This document shows positions 24,818 to 33,070 of a stretch of DNA of 39,034 bases, in pieces; the first letter of the stretch is position 1; each line of letters begins with the position of its first letter. The notes beneath the pieces are model-generated. The model was not told where the DNA came from. It saw only the letters and a list, made by a program, of their open reading frames with translations, and did not search any database. Both the position numbers and the translations under genes were made by a program. Source of the DNA: Allobutyricicoccus pentlandensis (GTDB lineage: Bacteria; Bacillota; Clostridia; Oscillospirales; QAMX01); NCBI GenBank assembly GCA_904398645.1, contig CAJFPH010000125.1, positions 1 to 39,034 on the forward strand, written 5' to 3'.

Positions 24818-25981
24818 ATGAACAGAAAGGGAGCGTTTTACACGGGTGAATATCGTAATGTATTTGCGGAATACGGCTACGACCCGGCGGAAATCGACCG
24901 CCGCGTAGAGGAAACCTATGAAGAAATGTTTCATGGGCCGGCTGACCGTGTGCTTTTTCACCCGGATTGGCCGGACAAAGCGAGCTTTGAAGATACCGGT
25001 AATGTAGATGCCCGCACGGAAGGCATGAGTTACTCTATGATGATGGCCGTTCAAATGGACCGTCAGGAAGATTTTGACCGGCTCTGGAACTTCAGCATGA
25101 CTTTTATGCATCATAAGGATGGTCCGTACCGCGGCTATTTTGCATGGACAACGGCTTTGGACGGTACGCGCAATGCCGATGGCCCCGCGCCGGATGGCGA
25201 GGAGTATTATGCACTGGCGCTCTTTTTTGCATCCCATCGCTGGGGAGACCGGGAAGCACCGTATAATTACAGTGAGCAGGCCCGCGCCATTCTCCATGAG
25301 TGTGTTCACAAGGGAGAAAACGGTGAAGAAGGCCGCGCTATGTGGGATCCTGAAAATTATCTGATTCGTTTCGTCCCGGAGGCGGATTCAACGGATGCGT
25401 CTTATCATCTGCCGCATTTTTACGAACTGTTTGCTTTGTGGGCAAATGAAGAAGACCGTGCGTTTTGGAAGAAAGCGGCGGCGGCCAGCCGCGAATATCT
25501 TCATAAGGCTTGTCACCCGGTGACAGGCCTTGCACCGGAGTTTGGCGAATACGACGGTTCTCCGCGTAATTTCAATGGGCGCGGCGTCAGCCGTTATTAC
25601 TCCGACGCTTACCGCGTGCCTGCGAATATCGGCCTGGATTCCCTGTGGTTCAATGTCGATCCATGGCAGCACGAAAATAACGGAAAGCTTCAGAAATTTT
25701 TCTGTGAAACGGAGCCGGAGCATGACTACCGTGTATATATGATTGACGGTACGGTGATTGACGAGCCGGCACTGCATCCGGTCGGTATTATTGCGACAAA
25801 CGCTGAGGCGTCAATTGCGTCGTCACAATCGGAAGCGTACAAAGATTATGCACGCAGGTGTGTGGAACTCTTTTGGAACACGCCGCTGCGCACGGGGATT
25901 CGCCGCTATTACGATAACTGCCTTTATATGTTTGCCATGCTGGCGCTTTCCGGCCGTTACCGTATCTGGTGGCCGAAATAA
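24818..25981 (+). CDS. GH8 reducing-end xylose-releasing exo-oligoxylanase (Rex type)
   Basis: This 387-residue family 8 glycoside hydrolase matches Bacillus halodurans Rex, an inverting enzyme that removes one xylose from the reducing end of xylo-oligosaccharides. Key residues fall almost at the same numbers: general acid E68 (TEGMSYSM; E70 in Rex), D126 (PAPDGEEY; D128), general base D263 (YYSDAYRVPANIGLD; D263) and H320 (EPALHPVG; H319). There is no signal peptide, so it acts in the cytoplasm. GGGGAAG lies 7 bases before the ATG. The gene stands alone between its own promoter and terminator. With the GH127 enzyme 14 kb away it points to use of arabinoxylan fragments. Confidence 0.93.
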   Translation: MNRKGAFYTGEYRNVFAEYGYDPAEIDRRVEETYEEMFHGPADRVLFHPDWPDKASFEDTGNVDARTEGMSYSMMMAVQMDRQEDFDRLWNFSMTFMHHKDGPYRGYFAWTTALDGTRNADGPAPDGEEYYALALFFASHRWGDREAPYNYSEQARAILHECVHKGENGEEGRAMWDPENYLIRFVPEADSTDASYHLPHFYELFALWANEEDRAFWKKAAAASREYLHKACHPVTGLAPEFGEYDGSPRNFNGRGVSRYYSDAYRVPANIGLDSLWFNVDPWQHENNGKLQKFFCETEPEHDYRVYMIDGTVIDEPALHPVGIIATNAEASIASSQSEAYKDYARRCVELFWNTPLRTGIRRYYDNCLYMFAMLALSGRYRIWWPK

Positions 25982-26009
25982 GCTGTGTCACAGGAATAAT
26001 CAATAACTC

Positions 26010-26038
26010 GAGGGGACGTTTTGTCCCCTCTGTTTTTT
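26010..26038 (+). terminator. Intrinsic terminator of the GH8 gene
   Basis: GAGGGGAC, loop GTTTT, GTCCCCTC, then TGTTTTTT: an 8 bp perfect GC-rich stem with a T-tract, 28 bases after the GH8 stop. Confidence 0.9.
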
Positions 26039-26116
26039 ATGGAAAGACGAAAAAATTTTTTAAGGTGTTTTCATAGAAGCGAAGTCCCTTGCCTCCTTTA
26101 GGGCGTTTCTCGGTCT

Positions 26117-26239
26117 TTAAATTTTCCCGCGGCAAATTATCAAGACAATTGCACAGACCACACCGAGTACAAGAGACGCCGCTGTGCAGGTCAGTAACGC
26201 ATCCCATGTAATTTGTCCTGTTAAAATTGTATCAAGCAC
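26117..26239 (-). pseudogene. DUF4956 protein, N-terminal fragment
   Basis: This 40-residue fragment reads LDTILTGQITWDALLTCTAA and then a membrane helix SLVLGVVCAIVLIICRGK before a stop. This is how DUF4956 membrane proteins begin, just before their conserved NTYTKSF/ALLPAIVQ region. That missing continuation is present at 35329-35895 on the other strand. The fragment overlaps the end of the VTC gene in the manner of an intact VTC-DUF4956 operon. A GTG at 26239 fits the family start; an ATG at 26254 would add five residues. A genuine 40-45 residue membrane peptide is the alternative. Confidence 0.6.
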
Positions 26240-26948
26240 AGACGAGCACCCCATTCTTGCCAAGAACCTGTTCTTTATAGTAGGTTCCATATTTAGAAAA
26301 CGACGTCGGGTAAACCGCAAGCCGGTCCAAAAGTTCACAGAGCCAAAGCGGCACCGCATCTGGAACTTTGACTTCCATCAGATAGGCCGTGGGCGGGAGC
26401 AGGTTAAAACCCGGCTCCCGCGATTCAAGCCGTAGCGCGTCGCTCTGCCATCGGAGGTTGCTGTCAAAAGTGACGCGCACCCCGTCGTCCTCGCGACCGG
26501 TAAACGCGATGCGGTCATAAGAAAGCCTGACCGCTGGCGACGGTTTATAAAATTGAAGAAACCAATCGATTTCATGATGGATTTGTTCTTCGTTGGCGGG
26601 TTTGTACGTCCCTGCCAAATACGCGTAGGCATCCATAAGCGGCATGGCAATGCGGCGTTTATATACAATACCGCGATATTTTTTCTTTAGTTCCACAAAC
26701 GCCATGCTCTCTTGCGTCGTGACGCCATAGGTGCGCAGACGGAGCTTTTCCTTATAAACCGGCTTGTCTAAAGATGCACGGATCAGTCTGTAGTCCTCTG
26801 TATCGTAATAAAGGCTGTTGACCCTTGCCTCAGCGAAGCGGTCCGGTTTCATATAAGTCTCTAGTTGTCCCATAAGGGTTGCATATTGCTCTGTATTTAA
26901 CAGATACTTTATTTCACGGCGCTGAAACACCGTCTGATAATTCTGCAT
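26232..26948 (-). CDS. Polyphosphate polymerase (VTC) domain protein
   Basis: This 238-residue VTC-domain protein is of the triphosphate-tunnel fold seen in the yeast VTC4 catalytic subunit, which makes polyphosphate from ATP. The tunnel strands carry the expected basic and acidic residues: RREIKYLL near residue 10, NSLYYDTEDY, KEKLRLRTYG, FVELKKKYRGIVYKRR, RLSYDRIAF, RVTFDSNLRW, LMEVKVPDAVPLWL and SFSKYGTYY. Family length is normal. GGAGG lies 7 bases before the ATG. In Clostridia such genes usually precede a DUF4956 membrane protein and a carbohydrate-binding beta-helix or CotH-type protein. Here only the start of the DUF4956 gene follows. A two-component system is divergent upstream. The exact product and role in bacteria remain unsure. 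Confidence 0.88.
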   Translation of the reverse strand: MQNYQTVFQRREIKYLLNTEQYATLMGQLETYMKPDRFAEARVNSLYYDTEDYRLIRASLDKPVYKEKLRLRTYGVTTQESMAFVELKKKYRGIVYKRRIAMPLMDAYAYLAGTYKPANEEQIHHEIDWFLQFYKPSPAVRLSYDRIAFTGREDDGVRVTFDSNLRWQSDALRLESREPGFNLLPPTAYLMEVKVPDAVPLWLCELLDRLAVYPTSFSKYGTYYKEQVLGKNGVLVCA

Positions 26949-27003
26949 ATGGATACCTCCTTGCCGTTGTGGCTTTACTATACAGAATTAACGTTAAATT
27001 AAA

Positions 27004-27032
27004 CTGAAAAAATCCTTTCAGCCTTTTTTCAG
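27004..27032. promoter_or_regulatory. Candidate response-regulator binding repeats between the VTC and two-component genes
   Basis: CTTTCAG (27015-27021) and TTTTCAG (27026-27032) are direct repeats separated by 4 bases, the 11-base period typical of OmpR/PhoB-type regulators. The same stretch also forms a 9 bp stem, CTGAAAAAA with TTTTTTCAG (27004-27012 with 27024-27032). It lies 55 bases before the response regulator. Confidence 0.35.
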
Positions 27033-27087
27033 GCAGGAGTGCTATTCTGTTTACAAATATGATGTTTTATAAAAAGGTGGGTAATTC

Positions 27088-27768
27088 GTGAACATCCTGA
27101 TTGTGGAAGATGAAAAAAGGCTTGCCGATGTGCTCGTACAGATCATGCGTGAAGCAAAATATCAGGCAGAGGCGGTTTACGACGGACAGGACGGTATTGA
27201 CTATGCGCTCGGTGGGGACTATGATGTTATCATCTTAGATGTCATGCTGCCGAAAAAGGATGGCTTTGCCGTCGTTCGTGCTCTGCGGGAATCCAAACGT
27301 GCGACTCCTGTCCTGATGCTCACCGCACGCAGCGATGTCTCCGACCGGGTCGCCGGCCTTGACTGCGGTGCCGACGACTATCTGACAAAACCGTTTGCAA
27401 CGGAAGAACTCCTGGCGCGTGTACGTGCACTCTCCTGCCGGCAGGGGGAAATTGTCCTGGACGTTCTACAGTACGGGGATTTGGAATTCTCCGTCGATAC
27501 ACATGATCTCAAGTGCAGCGCACGGTCTGTACGGCTCAGTTTGAAGGAATTTGAAGTTTTACGAATTTTAATGTCTGCACCCCGTACAATTGTTTCCAAA
27601 GAAATGCTGATCACAAAAGTATGGGGTTATGATTCCGAAGCTGAGGCAAACAATGTAGAGGCGTACATATCCTTTCTGCGGAGAAAGCTGCATTATTTGG
27701 GATCTCGCGTCTCTATCAACGTCATACGAAAAGTCGGATACCGGCTTGATGAGGATGCGTCATGCTGA
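27088..27768 (+). CDS. OmpR-family response regulator
   Basis: The 226-residue regulator has a receiver domain (1-118) with acidic pocket E7-D8, phosphoacceptor D51 (VIILDVMLP), T79 (LMLTA) and K101 (LTKPF). A winged-helix DNA-binding domain (about 128-222) carries SLKEFEVLRILM, VWGYDSEAEANNVEAYISFLRRKL and IRKVGYRL. Translation starts at GTG with AAGGTGGG upstream. It overlaps the histidine kinase gene by 7 bases, so the two are coupled. The genes it controls are unknown. Its position divergent from the VTC gene suggests the shared intergenic region is one target, which is inference. Confidence 0.95.
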   Translation: MNILIVEDEKRLADVLVQIMREAKYQAEAVYDGQDGIDYALGGDYDVIILDVMLPKKDGFAVVRALRESKRATPVLMLTARSDVSDRVAGLDCGADDYLTKPFATEELLARVRALSCRQGEIVLDVLQYGDLEFSVDTHDLKCSARSVRLSLKEFEVLRILMSAPRTIVSKEMLITKVWGYDSEAEANNVEAYISFLRRKLHYLGSRVSINVIRKVGYRLDEDASC

Positions 27769-28991
27769 AAAAACTACGCCGCCGGTTTGTAATCGTCGCT
27801 ATGACGCTCATTACTTCGGTTTTATTGCTGGTTTTTTTTGCATTAATTCTTTTCAATTATCAAAGATTCTCTGAGGATACTCAACAGGCATTGGAACGTG
27901 TTCTGCGGCTGCCTCCCGGAGAAAATGTGACTGGACCGGAAATCGGACTGCCTGGTGAGAGAGAGCCCGGGTTCGATGCCTTGGCCTTTAGCGTTTATCT
28001 GGATTCGGACGGCAACGTCCTGGGCGTCAGTAAAGGCGGTGTCTCCGTGTCGGACGAAACACTTGAAACCGCTGTGCAGCTGGCCTTGGCGGCGGAAAAT
28101 CCTACCGGTGTCCTGACCGGCCTGTCACTCCGGTATTTAAAACGCTCGGACAGTATGGGAATCCGAATTGCATTTGCCGACACATCGCGTGAAATGGAAA
28201 ATATGCGTAACCTCGTATTGAGCTCTCTTGCCGTCGGTCTGAGCGGCTGGGCTGCATTTCTCGTGATTACGCTATTCCTATCCCGGCAAATTATACGTCC
28301 CGTCGAACGTGCCTGGGCACAGCAACGCCGTTTCGTTGCAGATGCCTCACATGAGTTGAAAACTCCCCTTACCGTCATTTTGGCAAACGTCGATCTTTTG
28401 CTTCTGCATAAAAACGAGCCTCTGTGTGATCACATACAGTGGCTCGTCAATTCACGGGAAGAGGCCGTAAAAATGAAGGGGCTTGTGGAAGATATGCTTT
28501 TTTTGGCGCGGTCTGATTCCGGGCGGGAACAGCCCGTTTTAGCAGACGTTAACTTCAGCGATATCGTAACCAGCTGCCTGCTTTCTTTCGAGCCTGTCGC
28601 CTTTGAGCATAACGTCGCTCTGGAGTCAGAAGTAGAGCCGGAACTTCATATAAAGGGCGACGGCGTTCAGCTTTACCGCTTAATCGCTATTTTAGCTGAC
28701 AATGCCGTCAAATACGCGGGAGATGGTGGGCGTGTTATGATAACGCTTTCCCTGTCAGGGGGACATCCGCTTTTGCGTGTCCAAAACACCGGAGAAACCA
28801 TACCCAGTGAAGATATACCAAATGTATTCGACCGTTTTTACCGTGCCGACCAATCTCGTAACAGCGATCGAGGGGGCTATGGGCTTGGCCTCTCCATCGC
28901 AAAAGAAATTGCGGAACAACACAGGGCTAAAATTGAGTTAAGCTCCAGCCGCGATCATCTCACGGTTTTTCAAGTTCTCTTTTCAACATAA
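27762..28991 (+). CDS. Sensor histidine kinase
   Basis: This 409-residue membrane kinase is partner of the preceding regulator. It has membrane segment 1 (about 8-31), an external sensor region of about 115 residues with no recognised domain, and membrane segment 2 (about 151-173). HisKA follows with phosphoacceptor H197 (DASHELKTPL), and HATPase_c has the N box (LADNAVKYA), a G1-like segment and FDRFYRADQSRNSDRGGYGLGLSIAKEIAEQH. There is no clear HAMP domain between segment 2 and HisKA. The start ATG lies inside the regulator gene. The signal is unknown. Confidence 0.95.
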   Translation: MLKKLRRRFVIVAMTLITSVLLLVFFALILFNYQRFSEDTQQALERVLRLPPGENVTGPEIGLPGEREPGFDALAFSVYLDSDGNVLGVSKGGVSVSDETLETAVQLALAAENPTGVLTGLSLRYLKRSDSMGIRIAFADTSREMENMRNLVLSSLAVGLSGWAAFLVITLFLSRQIIRPVERAWAQQRRFVADASHELKTPLTVILANVDLLLLHKNEPLCDHIQWLVNSREEAVKMKGLVEDMLFLARSDSGREQPVLADVNFSDIVTSCLLSFEPVAFEHNVALESEVEPELHIKGDGVQLYRLIAILADNAVKYAGDGGRVMITLSLSGGHPLLRVQNTGETIPSEDIPNVFDRFYRADQSRNSDRGGYGLGLSIAKEIAEQHRAKIELSSSRDHLTVFQVLFST

Positions 28992-29021
28992 CTCATAGTC
29001 TTGCAAAGCGCAGACCACATA

Positions 29022-29068
29022 AAAATAAAGATGGGCGAGAATAAAAAATTCTCGCCCATCTTTATTTT
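29022..29068. terminator. Bidirectional terminator, 21 bp perfect stem
   Basis: Bases 29022-29042 pair without mismatch with 29048-29068 (core GATGGGCGAGAAT, loop of five A). A/T tracts on both sides make it usable by the plus-strand two-component system and the convergent minus-strand VTC-like gene. Confidence 0.93.
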
Positions 29069-29159
29069 CAACGCTTTTGCACGTCGCTCGTACCATTTCT
29101 ACAGCCGCACACTTATAAATCTGTATCCTCAGGAGATTTCCTTTTCCAAGATCCAGCGT

Positions 29160-29807
29160 TTATCTGGCAAGCCCATACCCCACAATGGAACGCAGAGGCT
29201 CCTGAAGCTGGCGGTCATACTTGACTTTTAAAACCAGCGTTCTGGCACTGTCTAGCGGCATTGCAGTAATCTCCGGTTCTAAAAAGCCCTCTGCGCGGTT
29301 GGTCGTACGGATATTGATATCCACGCCAATGCGCACATTACCGATACGTGACTCCAGCGCAATTTTATCATTGTCTATGACGTTCTTCGTTACAAACTCA
29401 TCGACTACGAGCTTCTGATAAAACTCGCGCACCAGCTCGTCCTCGCTCTCGGAAAGCCAGGTAAAATCGCGATTCAAAATAGCTTTGCACTCTTCGACCG
29501 TAATCGGTGTATACGCCGTCATGACCCGTTTTTCAAATGAACTTTCCTTGCAAAGCCGGAGCGTTCCAAGATCATGATTATAATACCTGATAAAAAACTG
29601 GTCGACGCGCTCACCGCGAAGTTTCCGGCTCCGCGAGGCGCGCACACGCTTCCGTCCGAAATACACAGTTCGGACATGATACTTTCCCTTTTCATCCGTA
29701 AACGGCGCGTTTGAAACGTATTCTTTCAGCTTTGCGAGCATCGGAACAAACTCGCCATGCGTTACATAGCGCTTAAACTCGTTTCTTACCGCTGTCACTT
29801 CCATCAC
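29160..29807 (-). CDS. Second VTC-domain-like (polyphosphate polymerase-like) protein
   Basis: The 215-residue product has VTC features in the usual order: EFKRYVTHGEF at the start, YHVRTVYFG in place of the YYDT strand, QFFIRYYN, LCKESSFEKRVM, IALESRIGNVRIGVDINIRT, and near the end TLVLKVKYDRQLQEPLRSIV. It is much diverged from the VTC protein at 26.2-26.9 kb, so it is not a recent copy. The loss of the exact YYDTxD motif leaves activity open. GGGAG lies 7 bases before a GTG at 29807; the next codon, an ATG at 29804, is an alternative start. A TATAAT at 29844-29839 without a clear -35 may be its promoter. The AT-rich gap 29845-30052 shows nothing else. Confidence 0.7.
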   Translation of the reverse strand: MMEVTAVRNEFKRYVTHGEFVPMLAKLKEYVSNAPFTDEKGKYHVRTVYFGRKRVRASRSRKLRGERVDQFFIRYYNHDLGTLRLCKESSFEKRVMTAYTPITVEECKAILNRDFTWLSESEDELVREFYQKLVVDEFVTKNVIDNDKIALESRIGNVRIGVDINIRTTNRAEGFLEPEITAMPLDSARTLVLKVKYDRQLQEPLRSIVGYGLAR

Positions 29808-30052
29808 ATCTTTTCTCCCAAAAATGTCTTTTTATTTTATTATACTACGCAACCGACACATGCCGCTATATTGAAAAGTTATGAATACGTCCTTCTTTTT
29901 CGATATGTTTTTATTAAAAAACGGCAAAATCAACAAAACGGAGTCAATGCTTTAATACATATTTTACAATTTACCAAATTTCGTCATCCCATTTGGGAAA
30001 TAATCCGCATGTTATTATTCACCAGTTTATAGAGACATTAATCATGGCATTC

Positions 30053-30092
30053 TAAAAAATAAATCCCACACCAGATAGGGATCTCGTGCGGG
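30053..30092 (-). terminator. Intrinsic terminator after the GNAT gene
   Basis: On the minus strand CCCGCAC-G-AGAT, loop CCCT, ATCT-G-GTGTGGG is followed by ATTTATTTTTT. It closes the ddl-murI-recG-GNAT gene run. Confidence 0.75.
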
Positions 30093-30105
30093 AGCTGACA
30101 CTGTT

Positions 30106-30603
30106 TTATTCGGCAAGCTTTTTCAAATCTTCGTCCGTTACGCGATATGTTGTCCACTCATCAAGAGGTTTTGCGCCCAATGATTTATAAAACTTGATCG
30201 AATTCACATTCCAGTTCAGGCAGACCCATTCAAACCGGCGGCAATTTCTCGCAACGGCTATACGTGCTACCGTTTTAATCATGGCAAGGCCAATTCCCCT
30301 TCCGCGATACTCCGGTTTCACATAGAGGTCTTCCAGATACATTCCCGCTCGGCCCAAGAAGCTTGAAAAATTCATAAAGTAAATCGCATATCCGACGGCC
30401 TTACCTTCAAATATGGCAAGAAACGCCTCCGCGCTATGCTTTATAAGCAGAGATTCTTCCAGCACATCCTCTGCTACATCAAAAATATCCTCCAGATGCT
30501 CATACTCTGCAAGTTCATACAGCAAGCCGCGCAACGTGGAGAGGTCTTCCTTCTCCACGGGCTTCAAGGTCAAACCGGCAACATTTGTTTTCAGATCTTC
30601 CAT
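30106..30603 (-). CDS. GNAT family N-acetyltransferase (spermidine/spermine acetyltransferase-like)
   Basis: This 165-residue GCN5-type acetyltransferase uses acetyl-CoA. The acetyl-CoA loop YVKPEYRGRGIGLAMIKTVARIA (about residues 100-122) has the Q/RxxGxG/A motif. LYELAEYEH, MYLEDLYV and the C-terminal NWNVNSIKFYKSLGAKPLDEWTTYRV closely follow the diamine (SSAT-like) acetyltransferase group, so a polyamine or small amine is a likely substrate. The start at 30603 is taken because AAAGGA lies upstream; the frame open to 30726 runs into recG. It follows the recG stop by 4 bases and is in the same operon. Confidence 0.85.
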   Translation of the reverse strand: MEDLKTNVAGLTLKPVEKEDLSTLRGLLYELAEYEHLEDIFDVAEDVLEESLLIKHSAEAFLAIFEGKAVGYAIYFMNFSSFLGRAGMYLEDLYVKPEYRGRGIGLAMIKTVARIAVARNCRRFEWVCLNWNVNSIKFYKSLGAKPLDEWTTYRVTDEDLKKLAE

Positions 30604-30607
30604 ATCT

Positions 30608-32638
30608 TTACGTCCTTTCTTTTTGAAACAATTGACTAATCTGATTGCGCAAAACGGTATTCTCCGGCGCGGAAAGCTGTGGGTCTTGCGCCAAAAGAGC
30701 AAGTGCGGCATCATGCGCGCTTGCAAGCAACGTCATATCGGCGCCAAGATCCGCAATTTTTAATCCCGGGACGCCGGACTGTCTTTGCCCAAAGAATTCG
30801 CCTGGTCCACGAATGCGCAGATCCTCACGAGCAATTTCAAAGCCGTCATTTGTCCGGCACATAGTTTCCAATCGTTCTCGTGTCATTTGTGAGGCAGAGC
30901 GCGTGAGCAGCACACAATACGATTTTTTATCAGAACGTCCCACGCGTCCGCGCAACTGATGCAATTGAGAAAGACCAAAGCGCTCGGCATTTTCAATTAC
31001 CATCATGTTGGCATTCGGAACATTCACGCCTACCTCAATCACTGTCGTCGCAACAAGCACCTGAACATTGCCGGCCACAAAGGCCTCCATCACTTCGTCT
31101 TTTTCGCGGGCGGACATTCTCCCGTGCAAAAGCTCTACGCGGTATCCGCCGAAATATCTTTGCCGCAGCTCGTCCGCGAATACCGCGGCGGCCTTCAAAT
31201 CCTCATTTTCCGTTTCCTCAATCACAGGGCAGACAATATACGCCTGCCTGCCGCGGTCAAGCTGACGGCGCATAAAGCCATATACCGCATCCCGGTACTC
31301 CTCCGACGGCGCGCGCGTATCAACCGGAATACGTCCCGGAGGCAGTTCATCAATCACAGAGAGATCCATGTCGCCGTATAACACCATCGCTAATGTACGC
31401 GGAATTGGGGTCGCGCTCATGACAAGCATATGCGGCGGAATCTCCGCCTTTTCGCGCAAACGTGCACGCTGCCTCACGCCAAAGCGGTGCTGCTCGTCCG
31501 TCACCACAAGCCGCAGCCGCGAAAACGTTACGCCCTCAGAAAGCAACGCGTGCGTACCGATCACAAAGTCAATCTCTCCGGATACCAGCCGTTCACGCGT
31601 CTGCCGGCGTTCTATAAGCGGCATTCCCGCCGTCAAAAGTCCTACACGGACGCCGAGCGGTTGCAAAAGCGCCGAAAGGTCCAAATAGTGTTGGCGTGCC
31701 AAAATCTCTGTCGGCGCCATCATGGCCGATTGCGCGCCGCCTTGGGTAGCAGCATAGGCAAGCGCAGCCGCCACCACCGTCTTACCGGAGCCAACGTCAC
31801 CCTGTACCAGGCGGCGCATAGCAATGCCGGCCGGCGACGTCATATCGGAAAGAGCCTCATCAATAGCACGATGCTGCGCATGCGTCAGTGCAAACGGGAG
31901 CGCCTGATAAAAAGGCTCCATGCTGGGCAGGGGCAACGTCTCTCCCGCTTCTCCGCGATCCGTCTTCAGCATGGCAAGACCCAGGGAAAGCGTAAAAAGC
32001 TCCTCAAATGCAAAACGTTTTCGCGCAGCTGTAAGCATTTCCACACTCTGCGGCGCGTGGATTTGCCGGTAGGCCTCATGGAGAGCCATCAGTGAGTATT
32101 TCTCAATAACCGCGGCCGGGAGCGTCTCCGGTATTTCATTTACATACGCCAGAGCATGCTCTACCATGCGGATCACGGCAGAGTTCGGGAGGCCCTCCGT
32201 CAGACGATAAACCGGTAGAATGCGTCCTGTCTTCAAATGGCTGTCCGGACGTTCCATAACGGGGTTTGTCAAAAAAAAGCGCCTGCCCATACGCTCGGCC
32301 TTTCCATAAAAGCGATACGTTTCCCCCTGCGAGGCGCTGAAATATTTTGCATTGAAAAAGGTCACCTGCAAAGATCCGGTATCGTCCGAAATGGTAAACT
32401 TGGAAATAGGCCGGCCGCCGCTCCCCCGGTACGACATGACAGGACTTGTAATTTCTGCACATACGCAGACGCTCTCACCCTCCGTCACTTCATTGATCGG
32501 AACCGTTCGGGTTCGATCCTCATAGGCTCGTGGAAAGTGACGCAGGAGATCGCCGACCGTTTCAATATGCAGCCGCTTCAAAAGTTTGGCGCGGGCCTCG
32601 CCCACGCCTTTTACGTATTGTACGCTACGGTCTATCAT
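30608..32638 (-). CDS. recG: ATP-dependent DNA helicase RecG
   Basis: RecG remodels stalled forks and branch-migrates Holliday junctions. The 676-residue product has the N-terminal wedge/OB domain (YVKGVGEARAKLLKRLHIETVGDLLRHFPRAYEDR near the start), helicase domain 1 with QGDVGSGKT (Walker A) and VVTDEQHRFGVRQR (DEQH box), MSATPIPRTL, and domain 2 with VATTVIEVGVNVPNANMMVIENAERFGLSQLHQLRGRVGRS. A C-terminal GPGEFFGQRQSG segment completes it. Length matches family norm. Its ATG overlaps by 4 bases the stop of a transposase remnant, an odd neighbour that may supply translational coupling. Confidence 0.97.
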   Translation of the reverse strand: MIDRSVQYVKGVGEARAKLLKRLHIETVGDLLRHFPRAYEDRTRTVPINEVTEGESVCVCAEITSPVMSYRGSGGRPISKFTISDDTGSLQVTFFNAKYFSASQGETYRFYGKAERMGRRFFLTNPVMERPDSHLKTGRILPVYRLTEGLPNSAVIRMVEHALAYVNEIPETLPAAVIEKYSLMALHEAYRQIHAPQSVEMLTAARKRFAFEELFTLSLGLAMLKTDRGEAGETLPLPSMEPFYQALPFALTHAQHRAIDEALSDMTSPAGIAMRRLVQGDVGSGKTVVAAALAYAATQGGAQSAMMAPTEILARQHYLDLSALLQPLGVRVGLLTAGMPLIERRQTRERLVSGEIDFVIGTHALLSEGVTFSRLRLVVTDEQHRFGVRQRARLREKAEIPPHMLVMSATPIPRTLAMVLYGDMDLSVIDELPPGRIPVDTRAPSEEYRDAVYGFMRRQLDRGRQAYIVCPVIEETENEDLKAAAVFADELRQRYFGGYRVELLHGRMSAREKDEVMEAFVAGNVQVLVATTVIEVGVNVPNANMMVIENAERFGLSQLHQLRGRVGRSDKKSYCVLLTRSASQMTRERLETMCRTNDGFEIAREDLRIRGPGEFFGQRQSGVPGLKIADLGADMTLLASAHDAALALLAQDPQLSAPENTVLRNQISQLFQKERT

Positions 32639-33057
32639 GCATCGTCACCAATTTCCCGTATGTCCGCCGCTTTTATAATACGCCGGATCTCCCGATCTAC
32701 AGACGGCGTAATTTTTTTTCGAAAAAGCGATAACGACAACGGTGCGAAAGGGCGCTCTCTGGTAAACTCATTGAGTCCTACAAAATACTGCATATAGGGG
32801 TTCTCCTGTATCTGCCGAACCGTTTCCGCGTCGGAGCACTTCAAATGGTCGCCAATCATCATCGCACCCAGCATCATCCGCAGAGGCTTCGCCGGCGCTC
32901 CGCGCGATGAATACAGTTTGGCAGACAAAACTCGTTCCAGTTCTTCCCAAGGCATAGCTCTAGCCCGGACCACCCACCGGTTTTCCGGATCGAGCATATC
33001 CTCCAGGGGATGGATTAATGTGTAAATATCCAATTGCCCGTCGGGAAGCTTATACAT
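32635..33057 (-). pseudogene. IS1182/IS5-type transposase, N-terminal remnant (DUF772)
   Basis: The 140-residue frame matches the N-terminal DUF772 part of IS1182/IS5-type transposases: YKLPDGQLDIYTLIHPLEDMLDPENRWV, PWEELERVLS, SSRGAPAKPLRMMLGAMMIGDHLKCSDAETVRQIQENPYMQYFVGL and a late SLFRKKI. The DDE catalytic part that should follow is absent; the frame ends in a stop overlapping the recG start. No terminal inverted repeats are recognised. It starts 13 bases after the murI stop behind GAGGGG. Its frame is intact, so either truncation is recent or the piece is kept as part of the operon. Confidence 0.82.
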
Positions 33058-33070
33058 GTCAACCCCTCAG

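Noticed and set aside
24574..24849. Plus-strand frame of 91 codons before GH8
   Set aside because: It crosses the GH8 promoter and overlaps the GH8 start out of frame, with no ribosome site.
24509..25309. Minus-strand open frame of 266 codons across the GH8 gene start
   Set aside because: Antisense to the GH8 enzyme and its promoter; no family likeness.
29757..30032. Plus-strand frame of 91 codons in the AT-rich gap before the VTC-like gene
   Set aside because: It begins antisense within that gene, lacks a ribosome site and has a composition expected of AT-rich non-coding DNA.
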